A stretch of DNA of 64,000 nt, taken from NCBI RefSeq assembly GCF_030332225.1, contig NZ_JAOWIF010000034.1, forward strand, positions 21,250 to 85,249, in the 5' to 3' direction. Positions 9,082-18,671 of the stretch are shown here, piece after piece. The stretch is from Citrobacter sp. Cu233. GTDB taxonomy: Bacteria > Pseudomonadota > Gammaproteobacteria > Enterobacterales > Enterobacteriaceae. The notes under the pieces are model-generated. The model searched no databases, was not told the origin of the DNA, and saw only the letters and a program-made list of their open reading frames with translations. Numbering within the stretch: position 1 is the first letter of the stretch; every line of letters starts with the position of its first letter. The translations under genes and the position numbers were made by a program.

Positions 9082-10911
9082 CTACTCTTCGTCGTCACCA
9101 TCAACGTGTGCACGAATAAGCGCCATAAACTCTTTGCCGAAACGCTCAAGTTTACGCATACCCACGCCGTTGACACTTAACATTTCGCTCGGAGAAACCG
9201 GCATCTGCTCGGCCATTTCTATCAGCGTCGCATCGTTGAAAACCACGTACGGCGGGATATTTTCTTCATCGGCAATAGCTTTACGCAGCTTACGCAATTT
9301 GGCGAAGAGCTTGCGGTCGTAGTTGCCGCCGAAGGATTTCTGCATCGCACGTGGTTTCAGCGCCACAATACGCGGCACGGCAAGCTGTAACGAGATTTCG
9401 CCACGCAGAACCGGTCGTGCGGCTTCGGTTAACTGTAACGCGGAGTGATGGGCAATATTCTGCGTCACCAGACCAAGGTGGATCAGTTGGCGGATCACAC
9501 TCACCCAATGTTCATGGCTCTGTTCACGACCAATGCCATAGACCGGCAGCTTGTCATGGGCCAGTTCGCGAATACGTTGGTTATTGGCTCCGCGCAAGAC
9601 TTCCACGACATACCCCATACCAAAGCGTTGGTTGACGCGGTAGATTGTCGACAGCGCCTTACGCGCATCCATTAAACCATCGTACTGTTTTGGCGGATCG
9701 AGACAAATATCGCAGTTACCGCACGGCTCCTGACGCCCTTCACCAAAATAATTCAGCAATACCAGACGACGACAGGTTTGCGCCTCGGCAAACGCTCCCA
9801 TCGCATTGAGTTTATGCCGTTCAATATCCAGTAGCTGCCCGGCGGGTTTCTCTTCCAGGCAACGGCGTAACCATGCCATATCAGCGGGATCGTAAAACAG
9901 CATCGCTTCCGCAGGCAGTCCATCGCGCCCGGCACGGCCGGTTTCCTGGTAATAGGATTCGATGTTACGCGGGATATCAAAATGCACCACAAAGCGTACG
10001 TTAGGTTTGTTGATTCCCATCCCAAACGCTACGGTCGCCACCACGATTTGCAGGTCATCGCGTTGGAATTTTTCCTGCACCTCGGCACGTACACTGTTTT
10101 CCAGCCCAGCATGATAGGCACCCGCGCTGATGCCACGACTTTGCAGACGCGCTGCGGTGTCTTCGACCTTCGCGCGGCTGTTACAGTAAATAATGCCGGA
10201 CTTGCCGCGCTGTTCTTGTACATAGCGCATCAGCTGATCGAGCGGCTTAAACTTCTCCATCAGCATGTAACGAATGTTCGGCCGGTCAAAACTGCTGATC
10301 TGAATGAGCGGATCGTTCAACCCCAGCAAGCGCACAATATCCAGGCGAGTAGTGTCATCAGCGGTCGCGGTCAGCGCCACGAACGGCAGCGTCGGAAAAC
10401 GCTGACGCAATTGACCCAACGCGGCGTATTCAGGGCGGAAATCGTGCCCCCATTGCGAGATGCAGTGGGCTTCATCAACGGCCAGCAACACCGGATTCCA
10501 GTGCGCCAGATGTTCGAGGAAGTTATCCAGCATCAAACGTTCGGGTGCAATGTACAGCAAACGAATTTGCCCGCTGCGACAGCCCGCCATGACCTCAAGC
10601 TGCTGTTCACGACTTTGGGTAGAGTTCAGACACGCCGCCGCCACGCCGTTTGCTAATAATTGGTCGACCTGATCTTTCATCAGGGAAATAAGCGGCGAGA
10701 CAACAACGGTGAGTCCGTTCAGCAATAATGCGGGAATTTGATAGCAGAGGGATTTACCACCACCGGTCGGCATGACGACCAGGCAGTCGCGACCAGAAAG
10801 CACAGTATCGATGATTTCTTCCTGACCAGGGCGAAACTGTTGGTAGCCAAAGGTTTCCTGCAAAACCTGTTTAGCGCCCATTTCCAGATTCAACACTTCC
10901 GCCTGCGCCAC
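9082..10911 (-). CDS. recQ: ATP-dependent 3'-5' DNA helicase RecQ
   Basis: RecF-pathway helicase, 609 residues. Walker A MPTGGGKS (Lys53), DEAH-type motif AVDEAHC near residue 145, and the RecQ zinc cysteines in CRRLVLLNYFGEGRQEPC and GNCDIC near 378-401 are followed by winged-helix and HRDC domains. The start is GTG at 10911. The E. coli start lies two codons upstream as ATG-AAT-GTG, but here that codon is GTT, so initiation must be at the GTG. A terminator lies between pldA and recQ, so read-through from pldA is probably limited. Confidence 0.96.
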   Translation of the reverse strand: MAQAEVLNLEMGAKQVLQETFGYQQFRPGQEEIIDTVLSGRDCLVVMPTGGGKSLCYQIPALLLNGLTVVVSPLISLMKDQVDQLLANGVAAACLNSTQSREQQLEVMAGCRSGQIRLLYIAPERLMLDNFLEHLAHWNPVLLAVDEAHCISQWGHDFRPEYAALGQLRQRFPTLPFVALTATADDTTRLDIVRLLGLNDPLIQISSFDRPNIRYMLMEKFKPLDQLMRYVQEQRGKSGIIYCNSRAKVEDTAARLQSRGISAGAYHAGLENSVRAEVQEKFQRDDLQIVVATVAFGMGINKPNVRFVVHFDIPRNIESYYQETGRAGRDGLPAEAMLFYDPADMAWLRRCLEEKPAGQLLDIERHKLNAMGAFAEAQTCRRLVLLNYFGEGRQEPCGNCDICLDPPKQYDGLMDARKALSTIYRVNQRFGMGYVVEVLRGANNQRIRELAHDKLPVYGIGREQSHEHWVSVIRQLIHLGLVTQNIAHHSALQLTEAARPVLRGEISLQLAVPRIVALKPRAMQKSFGGNYDRKLFAKLRKLRKAIADEENIPPYVVFNDATLIEMAEQMPVSPSEMLSVNGVGMRKLERFGKEFMALIRAHVDGDDEE

Positions 10912-10933
10912 ATTAACCCCATTAGCCTTAAAG

Positions 10934-10960
10934 AAAAACAGGCGCTATTTTCAGCGCCTG
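10934..10960 (-). terminator. Intrinsic terminator after pldA
   Basis: On the minus strand CAGGCGCT-loop-AGCGCCTG is followed by TTTTTCTTT. The stem has eight pairs and a six-base loop (10939-10960). It ends the pldA message just before recQ. Confidence 0.8.
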
Positions 10961-10998
10961 AGAGAGAAACTGCAATGATTAAAATGCTATCAAACCTA

Positions 10999-11868
10999 TC
11001 AGAAGATATCGTTGAGCATCACACCCACACCCACACGCGTCTGATTGAAATTGTAGTCGATCAGCGATTCGCCGTAGCCGCTATAGACCTGGGTGTAGAA
11101 GCGGACATGCTTAGTGATCGGGTAGCTCGCGCCGATTTCAGCACCACCATAACCGGTATTCCAGTTGTACTGGCCCTTCACGCTGATGACGGCGTCACCG
11201 AGGTGATAACCCATTTTAAGCTGGTAGTAGCCCATGTATTTGGTGATGTCGGGGTTATCATCCGTGCTACCGATGACGTACCACGGTTTAACCTCCACCA
11301 GCCAGTTACCATTTTCAGCCATCAGACGAGTGTACAGACGGTTCCAGCTGCGCGAGGTGGGATCGGATCGACCATTTGAATCATGGTTATAGCCCATTTC
11401 GATGTCACGTAGCGTCCAGCCAGCAAAGCGATAATCGGTGGCGAATCCTAGAAATAGCTGCGGCTCGTAGTTAGTTTCACGAAACGGTGAAGACTCTTCA
11501 CTATTAGAAAGCTGCCACCAGGATTTCTGAGTATATGAACCACCGAGCACTGAATTCGGGCCTAAAATCCCGCGCCAAAGCGGAAATGCCAGGCTTAGCT
11601 GAAACTTAACCTCATCTTTGCGCGCATTATCCGACCAGTTATAGCTGCTGATCGCCTCTTTGTTCATGTCGCTGGTATTGGTGTAGATGAGATAGTTGGT
11701 GTCATAGGGGTACAGCGTGAAAGGATTATCGTGTTCTTGCAGCATATTGGCGATAATACTGCCTCTCACTGCAGGTGCATCATGAATCTCTTTCACTGTC
11801 GCTTCCTGCGCATACGCGGTCAACGGCAGCATGACTGCTGGTAGTAACCAACCCAGAATCGCCCGCAT
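10999..11868 (-). CDS. pldA: Outer membrane phospholipase A
   Basis: OMPLA, 289 residues: a 20-residue signal peptide cleaved after AYA, then a beta-barrel ending in a C-terminal Phe. The catalytic residues His162, Ser164 and Asn176 (142, 144 and 156 of the mature protein) are seen in NHDSNG and SWNRLY. The enzyme dimerises with calcium in the outer membrane and removes phospholipids from the outer leaflet. It is divergent from yigI across a 165-base spacer. Confidence 0.97.
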   Translation of the reverse strand: MRAILGWLLPAVMLPLTAYAQEATVKEIHDAPAVRGSIIANMLQEHDNPFTLYPYDTNYLIYTNTSDMNKEAISSYNWSDNARKDEVKFQLSLAFPLWRGILGPNSVLGGSYTQKSWWQLSNSEESSPFRETNYEPQLFLGFATDYRFAGWTLRDIEMGYNHDSNGRSDPTSRSWNRLYTRLMAENGNWLVEVKPWYVIGSTDDNPDITKYMGYYQLKMGYHLGDAVISVKGQYNWNTGYGGAEIGASYPITKHVRFYTQVYSGYGESLIDYNFNQTRVGVGVMLNDIF

Positions 11869-12033
11869 CGGTAGTGTTCTCCTGAACCAAAATATTGATG
11901 AATTGTATAATTATCTGCCAAGTATTCTACATACTTAGCTAATTCATCGTTAGTTATCCCGTCCTAAAGTAGAAAACAACAAATAATAAGCATAATATCA
12001 ACATTTCATTAACCAATAAGGTGTCGGGATCGT

Positions 12034-12501
12034 ATGTCTGCTGTTCTTACTGCTGAGCAAGCCCTTAAATTAGTGGGTGAAATGTTTGTCTATCACATGC
12101 CGTTTAATCGGGCATTGGGGCTGGAACTGGAACGTTATGAAAAAGAATTTGCGCAATTAGCGTTTAATAACCAACCGATGATGGTGGGTAACTGGGCGCA
12201 AAGCATCCTGCACGGCGGGGTGATCGCCTCAGCGCTGGACGTTGCCGCCGGACTGGTGTGTGTTGGCAGTACGCTAACCCGCCACGAAACCATCAGCGAG
12301 GACGAACTGCGTCAGCGAATGTCACGCATGGGCACCATCGATCTGCGCGTTGATTACCTGCGACCAGGCAGAGGGAATCGCTTTACGGCCACCAGCAGTC
12401 TGCTGCGAGCAGGCAATAAAGTGGCAGTCGCGCGAGTGGAGCTGCATAACGAAGAACAGCGCTATATCGCCAGTGCAACTGCCACTTATATGGTGGGGTA
12501 A
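12034..12501 (+). CDS. yigI: Hotdog-fold acyl-CoA thioesterase
   Basis: A 155-residue single hotdog-domain protein of the PaaI/YigI thioesterase group. The motif with the family's Gly-Gly ([17 protein letters not shown]) lies around residues 58-74 and carries the active-site region; RVDYLRPG forms the matching strand. E. coli YigI is described as a medium/long-chain acyl-CoA thioesterase; its physiological substrate is not settled. The start at 12034 lies after an AAGGTG element. Confidence 0.9.
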   Translation: MSAVLTAEQALKLVGEMFVYHMPFNRALGLELERYEKEFAQLAFNNQPMMVGNWAQSILHGGVIASALDVAAGLVCVGSTLTRHETISEDELRQRMSRMGTIDLRVDYLRPGRGNRFTATSSLLRAGNKVAVARVELHNEEQRYIASATATYMVG

Positions 12502-12552
12502 GCGTCTGAAAAAAGGTAAACTACGGTTACTTTTCTGCAATGAGTTCTCCCA

Positions 12553-13449
12553 ATGGATGCTAAACAAACGCGGCAGGGCGTGTTACTCGCTCTTGCTGCC
12601 TATTTTATTTGGGGTATCGCTCCCGCCTACTTCAAACTGATTTACTACGTCCCGGCGGATGAGATCCTGACACACCGCGTCATCTGGTCATTTTTCTTTA
12701 TGGTGGCGCTGATGAGCGTTAGTCGCCAATGGTCAGGTATCAAAACGCTGCTGCAAACGCCAAAGAAGATTTTTCTGCTGGCGCTCTCAGCGGTCCTAAT
12801 TGGCGGAAACTGGCTGCTTTTTATCTGGGCGGTCAATAACCACCATATGCTGGAAGCCAGTCTCGGTTACTTTATTAACCCACTGGTAAATATCGTGTTG
12901 GGGATGATTTTTCTTGGAGAACGGTTCCGCCGTATGCAGTGGCTTGCGGTCTTGTTAGCCGCTTGTGGCGTGCTGGTGCAGTTGTGGACCTTCGGCTCCC
13001 TGCCAATAATCGCCCTGGGACTGGCATTCAGTTTTGCTTTTTATGGCCTGGTGCGTAAGAAGATCGCCGTCGAGGCACAAACCGGCATGCTGATCGAAAC
13101 CTTGTGGCTCTTGCCCATTGCGGCAATTTATCTGTTCGGTATCGCAGACAGCCCAACCAGCCATATGGGTCAGAACCCCATGTCACTCAATCTTCTGCTG
13201 ATTGCTGCGGGTGTCGTGACCACTATCCCACTGCTGTGCTTTACCGGTGCGGCAACCCGCCTACGTCTGTCCACGCTGGGCTTTTTCCAGTATATCGGGC
13301 CAACGCTGATGTTCCTGCTGGCGGTAACCTTCTACGGTGAAGTGCCGGGAGCGGATAAAATGGTCACCTTCGCCTTTATCTGGGTGGCGCTGGCAATTTT
13401 CGTGATGGATGCGATTTATACCCTACGCAGAACGCAAAGGGGACTTTAA
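12553..13449 (+). CDS. rarD: EamA-family transporter RarD
   Basis: A 298-residue inner-membrane protein with about ten hydrophobic helices. It matches E. coli RarD, named for chloramphenicol sensitivity in Pseudomonas and without a proven substrate. It follows yigI after 51 bases on the same strand and is followed by a REP unit and the convergent corA. Confidence 0.93.
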   Translation: MDAKQTRQGVLLALAAYFIWGIAPAYFKLIYYVPADEILTHRVIWSFFFMVALMSVSRQWSGIKTLLQTPKKIFLLALSAVLIGGNWLLFIWAVNNHHMLEASLGYFINPLVNIVLGMIFLGERFRRMQWLAVLLAACGVLVQLWTFGSLPIIALGLAFSFAFYGLVRKKIAVEAQTGMLIETLWLLPIAAIYLFGIADSPTSHMGQNPMSLNLLLIAAGVVTTIPLLCFTGAATRLRLSTLGFFQYIGPTLMFLLAVTFYGEVPGADKMVTFAFIWVALAIFVMDAIYTLRRTQRGL

Positions 13450-13450
13450 C

Positions 13451-13490
13451 GTTGTGGTGCCGGATGACACTGCCGCCATCCGGCACAACC
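13451..13490. repeat. REP element between rarD and corA
   Basis: GTGCCGGATG (13457-13466) pairs with CATCCGGCAC (13477-13486), extended by GTT/AAC, the standard REP/PU stem. It lies between two convergent stop codons. Confidence 0.8.
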
Positions 13491-13491
13491 A

Positions 13492-14442
13492 TTACAGCCA
13501 GTTCTTGCGCTTGAAGTACAGATACGGCGCCAGACCCGCGAGCATCATAAAGACAATCGCCCCAGGATAACCGAAGCTCCAGTGCAGCTCCGGCATGAAC
13601 TCAAAGTTCATCCCATAGCTGGACGCCACCAGCGTCGGCGGCAGGAACACGACAGAAACCACCGAAAAGATCTTGATGATGCGGTTCTGCTCGATATTGA
13701 TAAAGCCCATCGCCGCCTGCATCAGGAAGTTAACTTTCTGGAACAGTGATTCGTTATGCGGCAACAGGGATTCGATATCGCGCAGGATCTCACGCGCCTG
13801 CTCCAGTTGGCTACCCGGCAGGCGCGCTTTACGTACCAGGAAATTCAGTGCGCGCTGGGTATCCATCAGACACAGGCGAACTTTCCAGCCGATATCTTCC
13901 AGCTCCGCCAGCGTGGAAAGTGCTTCGTCATACTCATCACCCTGACGCCCTTCCATAATCACGCGACTGAGTTTTTCCAGATCGCTATAGATGTTTTCTA
14001 TTTCATCCGCCAGCTGTTCGATTTTGGTTTCGAACAGATCGAGCAGCAACTCATAGGCGTTGCCATCCACCATCGCCTGATTACGCGCACGCATGCGGTA
14101 CAGGCGAAATGCCGGTAGCTCGCGTTCGCGCAGGGTAAACAACCGGCCTTCGCGAATGGTAAATGCGACCGTTGAGTTACCCGCGTGATCGTCGGCGTCT
14201 TCATAAAAGAAGAAGGAGTGGATATGCAAACCGTCTTCGTCTTCAAAAAAACGTGCGGATGCTTCGATGTCTTCCAGTTCAGGGCGCGTAGCCAGATTCT
14301 GGCCCAAGTCCTTTTGCACACGGTTTCGTTCATCGTCGTCCGGCTCGACTAAATCAACCCAGACCGAACTGGCCAGGTGCTCGATCTCATCCGCCTCAAG
14401 ACGTGTTAAACGATTGTTTTCCAGTTGAAATGCGCTCAGCAT
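13492..14442 (-). CDS. corA: Magnesium/nickel/cobalt channel CorA
   Basis: The main magnesium uptake channel, 316 residues from the start at 14442 ([10 protein letters not shown]); an ATG 15 bases upstream is less likely. There is a large acidic cytoplasmic funnel, then the signature Gly-Met-Asn at 277-279 in [10 protein letters not shown] between two C-terminal membrane helices, and a basic KRKNWL tail. It is transcribed from a promoter about 245 bases upstream with a long leader that includes a short ORF and a hairpin. Confidence 0.97.
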   Translation of the reverse strand: MLSAFQLENNRLTRLEADEIEHLASSVWVDLVEPDDDERNRVQKDLGQNLATRPELEDIEASARFFEDEDGLHIHSFFFYEDADDHAGNSTVAFTIREGRLFTLRERELPAFRLYRMRARNQAMVDGNAYELLLDLFETKIEQLADEIENIYSDLEKLSRVIMEGRQGDEYDEALSTLAELEDIGWKVRLCLMDTQRALNFLVRKARLPGSQLEQAREILRDIESLLPHNESLFQKVNFLMQAAMGFINIEQNRIIKIFSVVSVVFLPPTLVASSYGMNFEFMPELHWSFGYPGAIVFMMLAGLAPYLYFKRKNWL

Positions 14443-14570
14443 GACCGGGACTCCCAATGCAAAAAATTATCGGACAGTTCGGTGGGCACACAGAAACAAA
14501 TTGGGTTTCAGACCATTAAACAGCCTGACTCAGCGCGACGGGATAAAATTGAAGGTCGCTGACAACCGCG

Positions 14571-14598
14571 AAGGCTATCAGCAAAAAGGGATAGCCTT
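14571..14598 (-). promoter_or_regulatory. Stem-loop in the corA leader
   Basis: AAGGCTATC and GATAGCCTT form a perfect nine-pair stem with a ten-base loop. On the mRNA it begins within the stop codon of the leader ORF at 14597-14653, so a ribosome terminating there would cover its 5' arm. No T-run follows, so it is not an intrinsic terminator. Confidence 0.65.
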
Positions 14599-14653
14599 AG
14601 GAGTTGATCCTGGATGACAGGATAATGAGCCAGTATCTACTGGGTGTGTCCAA
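14597..14653 (-). CDS. corL: Candidate corA leader peptide (CorL-like)
   Basis: An 18-codon ORF starts with TTG at 14653-14651 and ends with TAA at 14599-14597, encoding LDTPSRYWLIILSSRINS with a formyl-Met start. An AAGAGGA ribosome site lies nine bases before the TTG. It starts about 26 bases downstream of the predicted transcript start and stops at the hairpin. In Salmonella a short corA leader ORF, corL, couples translation to Rho-dependent termination before corA. I could not compare sequences with that peptide, so identity is inferred from position. Confidence 0.5.
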   Translation of the reverse strand: MDTPSRYWLIILSSRINS

Positions 14654-14685
14654 GGCGAATGTCCTCTTAGCGTAATCGTGCGCGC

Positions 14686-14714
14686 ATGTTACGCCAGCAA
14701 AATTTTGACGTCAA
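14686..14714 (-). promoter_or_regulatory. corA promoter
   Basis: TTGACG (14714-14709), 17 bases, TAACAT (14691-14686). The start would be near 14679, giving a leader of about 237 bases. The 359-base region 14443-14801 holds only this promoter, the leader ORF and the hairpin; nothing else was recognised there. Confidence 0.7.
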
Positions 14715-14801
14715 CACGCAACGAAACGCTAGTCTGGATAAATTACCTTCTCATCAGTAAGGCTAGCAGATCGTTACAAAATAATGATATTTTTCTGAAA
14801 G

Positions 14802-16964
14802 TTATATCGTATCCAGCCGCGCGTAAGCGGCAACCAGCCATTTGATCCCCTGCCCCTGGAACGCCACCTGCAAACGGCTGTGTTCCCCGCTGCCTTCCAG
14901 ATTGACGATAGTGCCTTCACCAAACTTGGCGTGGCGCACGCGCTGGCCGAGCTTATAACCGGTATCGTTCTCCGCCATTGGCGTTCCCATCCGTTGATGG
15001 CTGACCGGGCGGCTGACGGTGGCGCGCAGGCGAACCTCTTCCACGCACGCTTCCGGCAGTTCGCCGATAAAGCGCGATGGGCGATGGTAAACCTCTTTGC
15101 CGTACAGACGGCGCGTTTCGGCATAGGTTAGCGTCAGCTTCTGCATAGCTCGGGTGACGCCGACATAGGCCAGACGACGTTCTTCTTCCAGACGACCGCC
15201 TTCGTCCAGCGACATCTGGCTGGGGAACATGCCCTCTTCCATCCCCACGATAAACACCTGCGGGAACTCAAGGCCTTTCGCCGAGTGCAGGGTCATCAGC
15301 TGTACCGCGTCCTGCCAGGTATCCGCCTGCCCTTCGCCCGCTTCCAGCGCTGCGTGAGAGAGGAACGCCTGCAGCGGCATTAAATCTTCATCTTCTTCGT
15401 TGTAGCTGAACTGGCGTGTCGCCGTGACCAGTTCGTCTAAGTTTTCGATGCGTGTCTGGCCTTTCTCGCCTTTCTCCTGCTCGTACATCATGCGCAGGCC
15501 GGAGTCTTTCACCACCCGGTCTGTTTGCACATGCAGTGGCATATCGGCCGTTTCCTGCGCCAGAGCATCAATAAGCTCCATAAAACGCTGCAGCGCGCTG
15601 GCAGCACGACCGGCAAGGGCTTTTTCCTGTAGCAACTCACGACATGCCTGCCACAGCGTCAGCTGGCGGTCACGCGAGGTCTGGCGCACCACATCCAGTG
15701 TACGATCGCCAATACCGCGCGTCGGGGTATTCACCACGCGTTCAAACGCGGCATCATCGTTGCGGTTAGCGATTAAACGCAGGTAAGAGAGCGCATCTTT
15801 GATTTCCTGGCGTTCAAAGAAGCGCATACCGCCGTAGATACGGTACGGCATGCTGGCCTGTAACAATGCCTCTTCCAGCACACGCGACTGGGCGTTGCTA
15901 CGGTAGAGAATCGCGCACTGCGCAAGCTGACCGCCGTTGTCCTGCCAGGTTTTAATGCGATTAACCACAAAGCGCGCTTCATCCAGTTCGTTGAACGCGC
16001 AATAAAGCGAAATCGGTTCACCGTCGATACCATCGGTCCACAGTTTTTTACCCAGGCGCCCATTGTTGTTTTCAATCAGGGCGTTGGCCGCGCTGAGGAT
16101 ATTATTGGTCGAGCGGTAGTTCTGCTCCAGGCGGATGGTTTCTGCGCCGGGGAAATCCGTGAGGAAGCGCTGGATGTTTTCCACCTGCGCTCCGCGCCAG
16201 CCGTAGATCGACTGATCGTCATCACCCACGATCATCACTTTGCCGGTGTCGCCCGCCAGCAGACGGATCCACGCGTACTGAATGTTGTTGGTATCCTGGA
16301 ATTCGTCCACCAGGATATTGGTAAAGCGTTCGCGGTAGTGCTGCAGGATATGCGGCTTGTTAAGCCACAGTTCATGGGCGCGCAGCAGCAGCTCGGCGAA
16401 ATCCACCAGCCCGGCGCGGTCACACGCTTCCTGGTAGGCCTGATAGACTTTCTGCCAGGTTTGCTCAACCGGGTTGCCGTAGCTTTGCAGGTGATGCGGA
16501 CGCAGTCCTTCGTCTTTCTGGCTGTTGATGAACCACATCGCCTGACGCGGTGGCCACTGCTTCTCATCCAGATTCATGGCTTTGATAAGGCGCTTGAGCA
16601 GACGCAACTGGTCTTCGCTGTCGAGGATCTGGAAATCCTGCGGCAGATTCGCATCCATATGGTGCGCGCGCAGCAGACGGTGTGCCAGGCCATGGAACGT
16701 CCCCACCCACATACCGCCCTGGCTGGTTCCCATGATCTGACCAATACGGTGACGCATTTCTGCCGCCGCTTTGTTGGTAAACGTCACCGCCATAATGGAG
16801 TACGGCGAGTTGTTTTCAACCGTCAGTAACCAGGCAATACGGTGCACCAGCACACGCGTTTTACCACTCCCCGCGCCCGCCAGAACCAGCATGTTGCTGC
16901 GTGGCGCGGCCACCGCTTCACGCTGTTTGTCATTAAGGCTGTCGAGCAGGTAAGAAACGTCCAT
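14802..16964 (-). CDS. uvrD: DNA helicase II
   Basis: UvrD, 720 residues, the superfamily 1A 3'-5' helicase of nucleotide-excision and mismatch repair. Walker A AGAGSGKT (Lys35), [13 protein letters not shown] (motif III region), LVDEFQD (motif II) and the LTYAETR region are present; the C-terminus holds the Tudor-like domain (GQRVRHAKFGEGTIV). The start is at 16964 (MDVSYLLDSL), as in E. coli, although the frame is open 54 bases further. It is last in the lptM-dapF-yigA-xerC-yigB-uvrD series and also has its own SOS-regulated promoter. Confidence 0.97.
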   Translation of the reverse strand: MDVSYLLDSLNDKQREAVAAPRSNMLVLAGAGSGKTRVLVHRIAWLLTVENNSPYSIMAVTFTNKAAAEMRHRIGQIMGTSQGGMWVGTFHGLAHRLLRAHHMDANLPQDFQILDSEDQLRLLKRLIKAMNLDEKQWPPRQAMWFINSQKDEGLRPHHLQSYGNPVEQTWQKVYQAYQEACDRAGLVDFAELLLRAHELWLNKPHILQHYRERFTNILVDEFQDTNNIQYAWIRLLAGDTGKVMIVGDDDQSIYGWRGAQVENIQRFLTDFPGAETIRLEQNYRSTNNILSAANALIENNNGRLGKKLWTDGIDGEPISLYCAFNELDEARFVVNRIKTWQDNGGQLAQCAILYRSNAQSRVLEEALLQASMPYRIYGGMRFFERQEIKDALSYLRLIANRNDDAAFERVVNTPTRGIGDRTLDVVRQTSRDRQLTLWQACRELLQEKALAGRAASALQRFMELIDALAQETADMPLHVQTDRVVKDSGLRMMYEQEKGEKGQTRIENLDELVTATRQFSYNEEDEDLMPLQAFLSHAALEAGEGQADTWQDAVQLMTLHSAKGLEFPQVFIVGMEEGMFPSQMSLDEGGRLEEERRLAYVGVTRAMQKLTLTYAETRRLYGKEVYHRPSRFIGELPEACVEEVRLRATVSRPVSHQRMGTPMAENDTGYKLGQRVRHAKFGEGTIVNLEGSGEHSRLQVAFQGQGIKWLVAAYARLDTI

Positions 16965-16982
16965 TGGCACCGCCACGTAAAA

Positions 16983-17017
16983 GTAGGTAGGGCGGATAAG
17001 CGTAGCGCCATCCGCCA
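16983..17017. repeat. REP-like element in the uvrD leader
   Basis: GGCGGAT (16991-16997) pairs with ATCCGCC (17010-17016), with a GTAGG end typical of REP. It lies between the LexA box and the uvrD start codon, so it is in the uvrD 5' leader. Confidence 0.6.
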
Positions 17018-17022
17018 AAAAG

Positions 17023-17038
17023 CTGGGTATATATACAG
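17023..17038. promoter_or_regulatory. LexA (SOS) box of uvrD
   Basis: On the minus strand the 16-base site is CTGTATATATACCCAG, CTGT-N8-CCAG, one base off the CTGT-N8-ACAG consensus on the right arm and the same as the known E. coli uvrD operator. It covers about +7 to +22 of the promoter described next. Confidence 0.93.
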
Positions 17039-17051
17039 AGTTCTGTTGGTG

Positions 17052-17079
17052 ATTATATCAGCGAGGTCAGAGATGCCAA
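17052..17079 (-). promoter_or_regulatory. uvrD promoter inside the 3' end of yigB
   Basis: TTGGCA (17079-17074), 16 bases, TATAAT (17057-17052). The -35 and almost all of the -10 lie within yigB coding sequence, and the start is near 17045, just before the LexA box. Confidence 0.8.
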
Positions 17080-17769
17080 CTGTGAAATTTCGATATGCGG
17101 CAGCAAACGGCTGTCTGCAGTTTGCATCAGGTCGGCATTTTCCGGTTTGATCCAGCAAGCCTGCATGCCGCAACGAATGGCCCCGGCGACGTCTGTCGTC
17201 AGGTCGTCGCCCACGTGCAAAATTTCCCCCATTGGCATATTCAGTTTTTCCGCCGCCAGCGCGTACATATCGCTGAACGGTTTTGATCGCCCATCAGGAC
17301 CCGCGCGAAGCACAAACTCAAAGTAATCACCCAGACCAAACAGCTCTGGTTGCGCATTACCGTTGGTGATTGCCACCAGCGGCCACTTGCGGGCCAGCGC
17401 CTTCAGCGTGTCATGCGTTGTCTGCGGGACGTCAATGCGGCTGCGCCATTTGGCGAAGTTCATCATCGCGGCATTTGCCCCCATTTTCGCCTCTGCCGCC
17501 GAAAGGCCGGCCTCCAGCATGGCGCGCTCGACGGCGCGATGACGCCATTGGGTCACGTCATGGTAGATTTCCGGTTCGGCGTCGCGCACGGCTTGACGCA
17601 GACGCTGTAGATCGGAATTTTGCAACGCGCTCAGCGCCGGGTGATAGTTTTGCACAAAAGCGAGCGCTTCCTGTTCGGTGCGCGTGATAACGGGACGGTT
17701 ATCGTAAAGGGTGTCATCAAGGTCAAAGGTGAGCGCAGAAATGTGCCCCAAAGGCCGGTAAAAACGCAT
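17053..17769 (-). CDS. yigB: HAD-family FMN phosphatase
   Basis: A 238-residue HAD hydrolase with DLDDTLYDN (nucleophile Asp16, general acid Asp18) near the N-terminus, ITNGNAQ in the middle and GDDLTTDV as the Mg motif. E. coli YigB dephosphorylates FMN in riboflavin metabolism. Its start overlaps the xerC stop by one base (TAATG), implying coupled translation. Its 3' end contains the uvrD promoter. Confidence 0.95.
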   Translation of the reverse strand: MRFYRPLGHISALTFDLDDTLYDNRPVITRTEQEALAFVQNYHPALSALQNSDLQRLRQAVRDAEPEIYHDVTQWRHRAVERAMLEAGLSAAEAKMGANAAMMNFAKWRSRIDVPQTTHDTLKALARKWPLVAITNGNAQPELFGLGDYFEFVLRAGPDGRSKPFSDMYALAAEKLNMPMGEILHVGDDLTTDVAGAIRCGMQACWIKPENADLMQTADSRLLPHIEISQLASLTSLI

Positions 17770-18671
17770 TATTTCCCCCGTTTGGCGCGTGGATGCGCCG
17801 CATCGTACACTGAAGCCAGGTGTTGAAAATCAAGATGGGTATAGATTTGGGTCGTTGAGAGGTTGGCGTGTCCCAATAACTCCTGCACACCGCGAAGATC
17901 GCCGCTCGACTCCAGCATATGTGTCGCAAAAGAGTGGCGCAATTTGTGGGGATGCACGTGACTGTTAAGCCCTTGTTTAATACCCCACTCGGCAAACCGT
18001 TTCTGCACGTTACGCGCAGAGATACGTTTACCCAGTTTTGACAGGAACAGCGCATCTTCATCGCTGCCAAACAGTCCGCGCAGATCTAACCAGTGCTCAA
18101 TCCACGCCACCGCATTGCGGCCAATCGGCAGACGGCGTTCTTTGCTGCCCTTGCCCATCACCCACACTTCTCCAGTATCAAGATCGAGATGTTTAATATC
18201 CAGCCCAATCAGTTCAGACAGACGCAGCCCTGCGCCGTACATCACTTCTAACATTGCCCGGTCGCGCACGGCGAGGGGATCGTTGAGATCGATATCCAGC
18301 AGGCGATTAACGTCATCAACGTCAATATTTTTGGGTAAATGACGCGGCGCTTTCGGCGCGGAAACACTCTTTGCCGGATTAGCGTTCAGCTCACCCTGAT
18401 TAACCATCCAGTCGAAGAAACTGCGCAGTGCAGACAGGCGCAAAGCCAGACTGGCAGGTCCCAGCCCTTTACGACGACTACGTACGGCAAAACTACGAAC
18501 CATGAGCGCATCACACTGCTGCCAGCTTTTCAGACCGGTTTCACCGGCTAAAGCGATAATGGCATCAAGCTGACGCTGATAATTAAGCAACGTGACAGGG
18601 CTCAGTTGGCGCTCAACGCCCAGATAACGTAAAAAGCGCGTCACATCCTGAGAAAGAGGTGAATCGGTCAT
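17769..18671 (-). CDS. xerC: Site-specific tyrosine recombinase XerC
   Basis: XerC, 300 residues (E. coli 298), resolves chromosome dimers at dif with XerD and FtsK. The catalytic set is visible: Arg150 (GLRLSE), Lys174 (GKGSKE), His242 and Arg245 (HPHKLRHS), His268 (LLGHAN) and the nucleophile Tyr277 (TTQIYTH). The N-terminal SAM-like core-binding domain covers about residues 8-95. It overlaps yigA by four bases and yigB by one. Confidence 0.98.
   Translation of the reverse strand: MTDSPLSQDVTRFLRYLGVERQLSPVTLLNYQRQLDAIIALAGETGLKSWQQCDALMVRSFAVRSRRKGLGPASLALRLSALRSFFDWMVNQGELNANPAKSVSAPKAPRHLPKNIDVDDVNRLLDIDLNDPLAVRDRAMLEVMYGAGLRLSELIGLDIKHLDLDTGEVWVMGKGSKERRLPIGRNAVAWIEHWLDLRGLFGSDEDALFLSKLGKRISARNVQKRFAEWGIKQGLNSHVHPHKLRHSFATHMLESSGDLRGVQELLGHANLSTTQIYTHLDFQHLASVYDAAHPRAKRGK

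Noticed and set aside
10738..11379. 213-codon open frame opposite recQ and pldA
   Set aside because: It spans two well-supported genes and the terminator between them, with no ribosome site or homology.
14669..14689. Six-codon ORF (MRARLR) ahead of the corA leader ORF
   Set aside because: Its ATG overlaps the -10 hexamer, upstream of the predicted transcript start, so it would not be transcribed.
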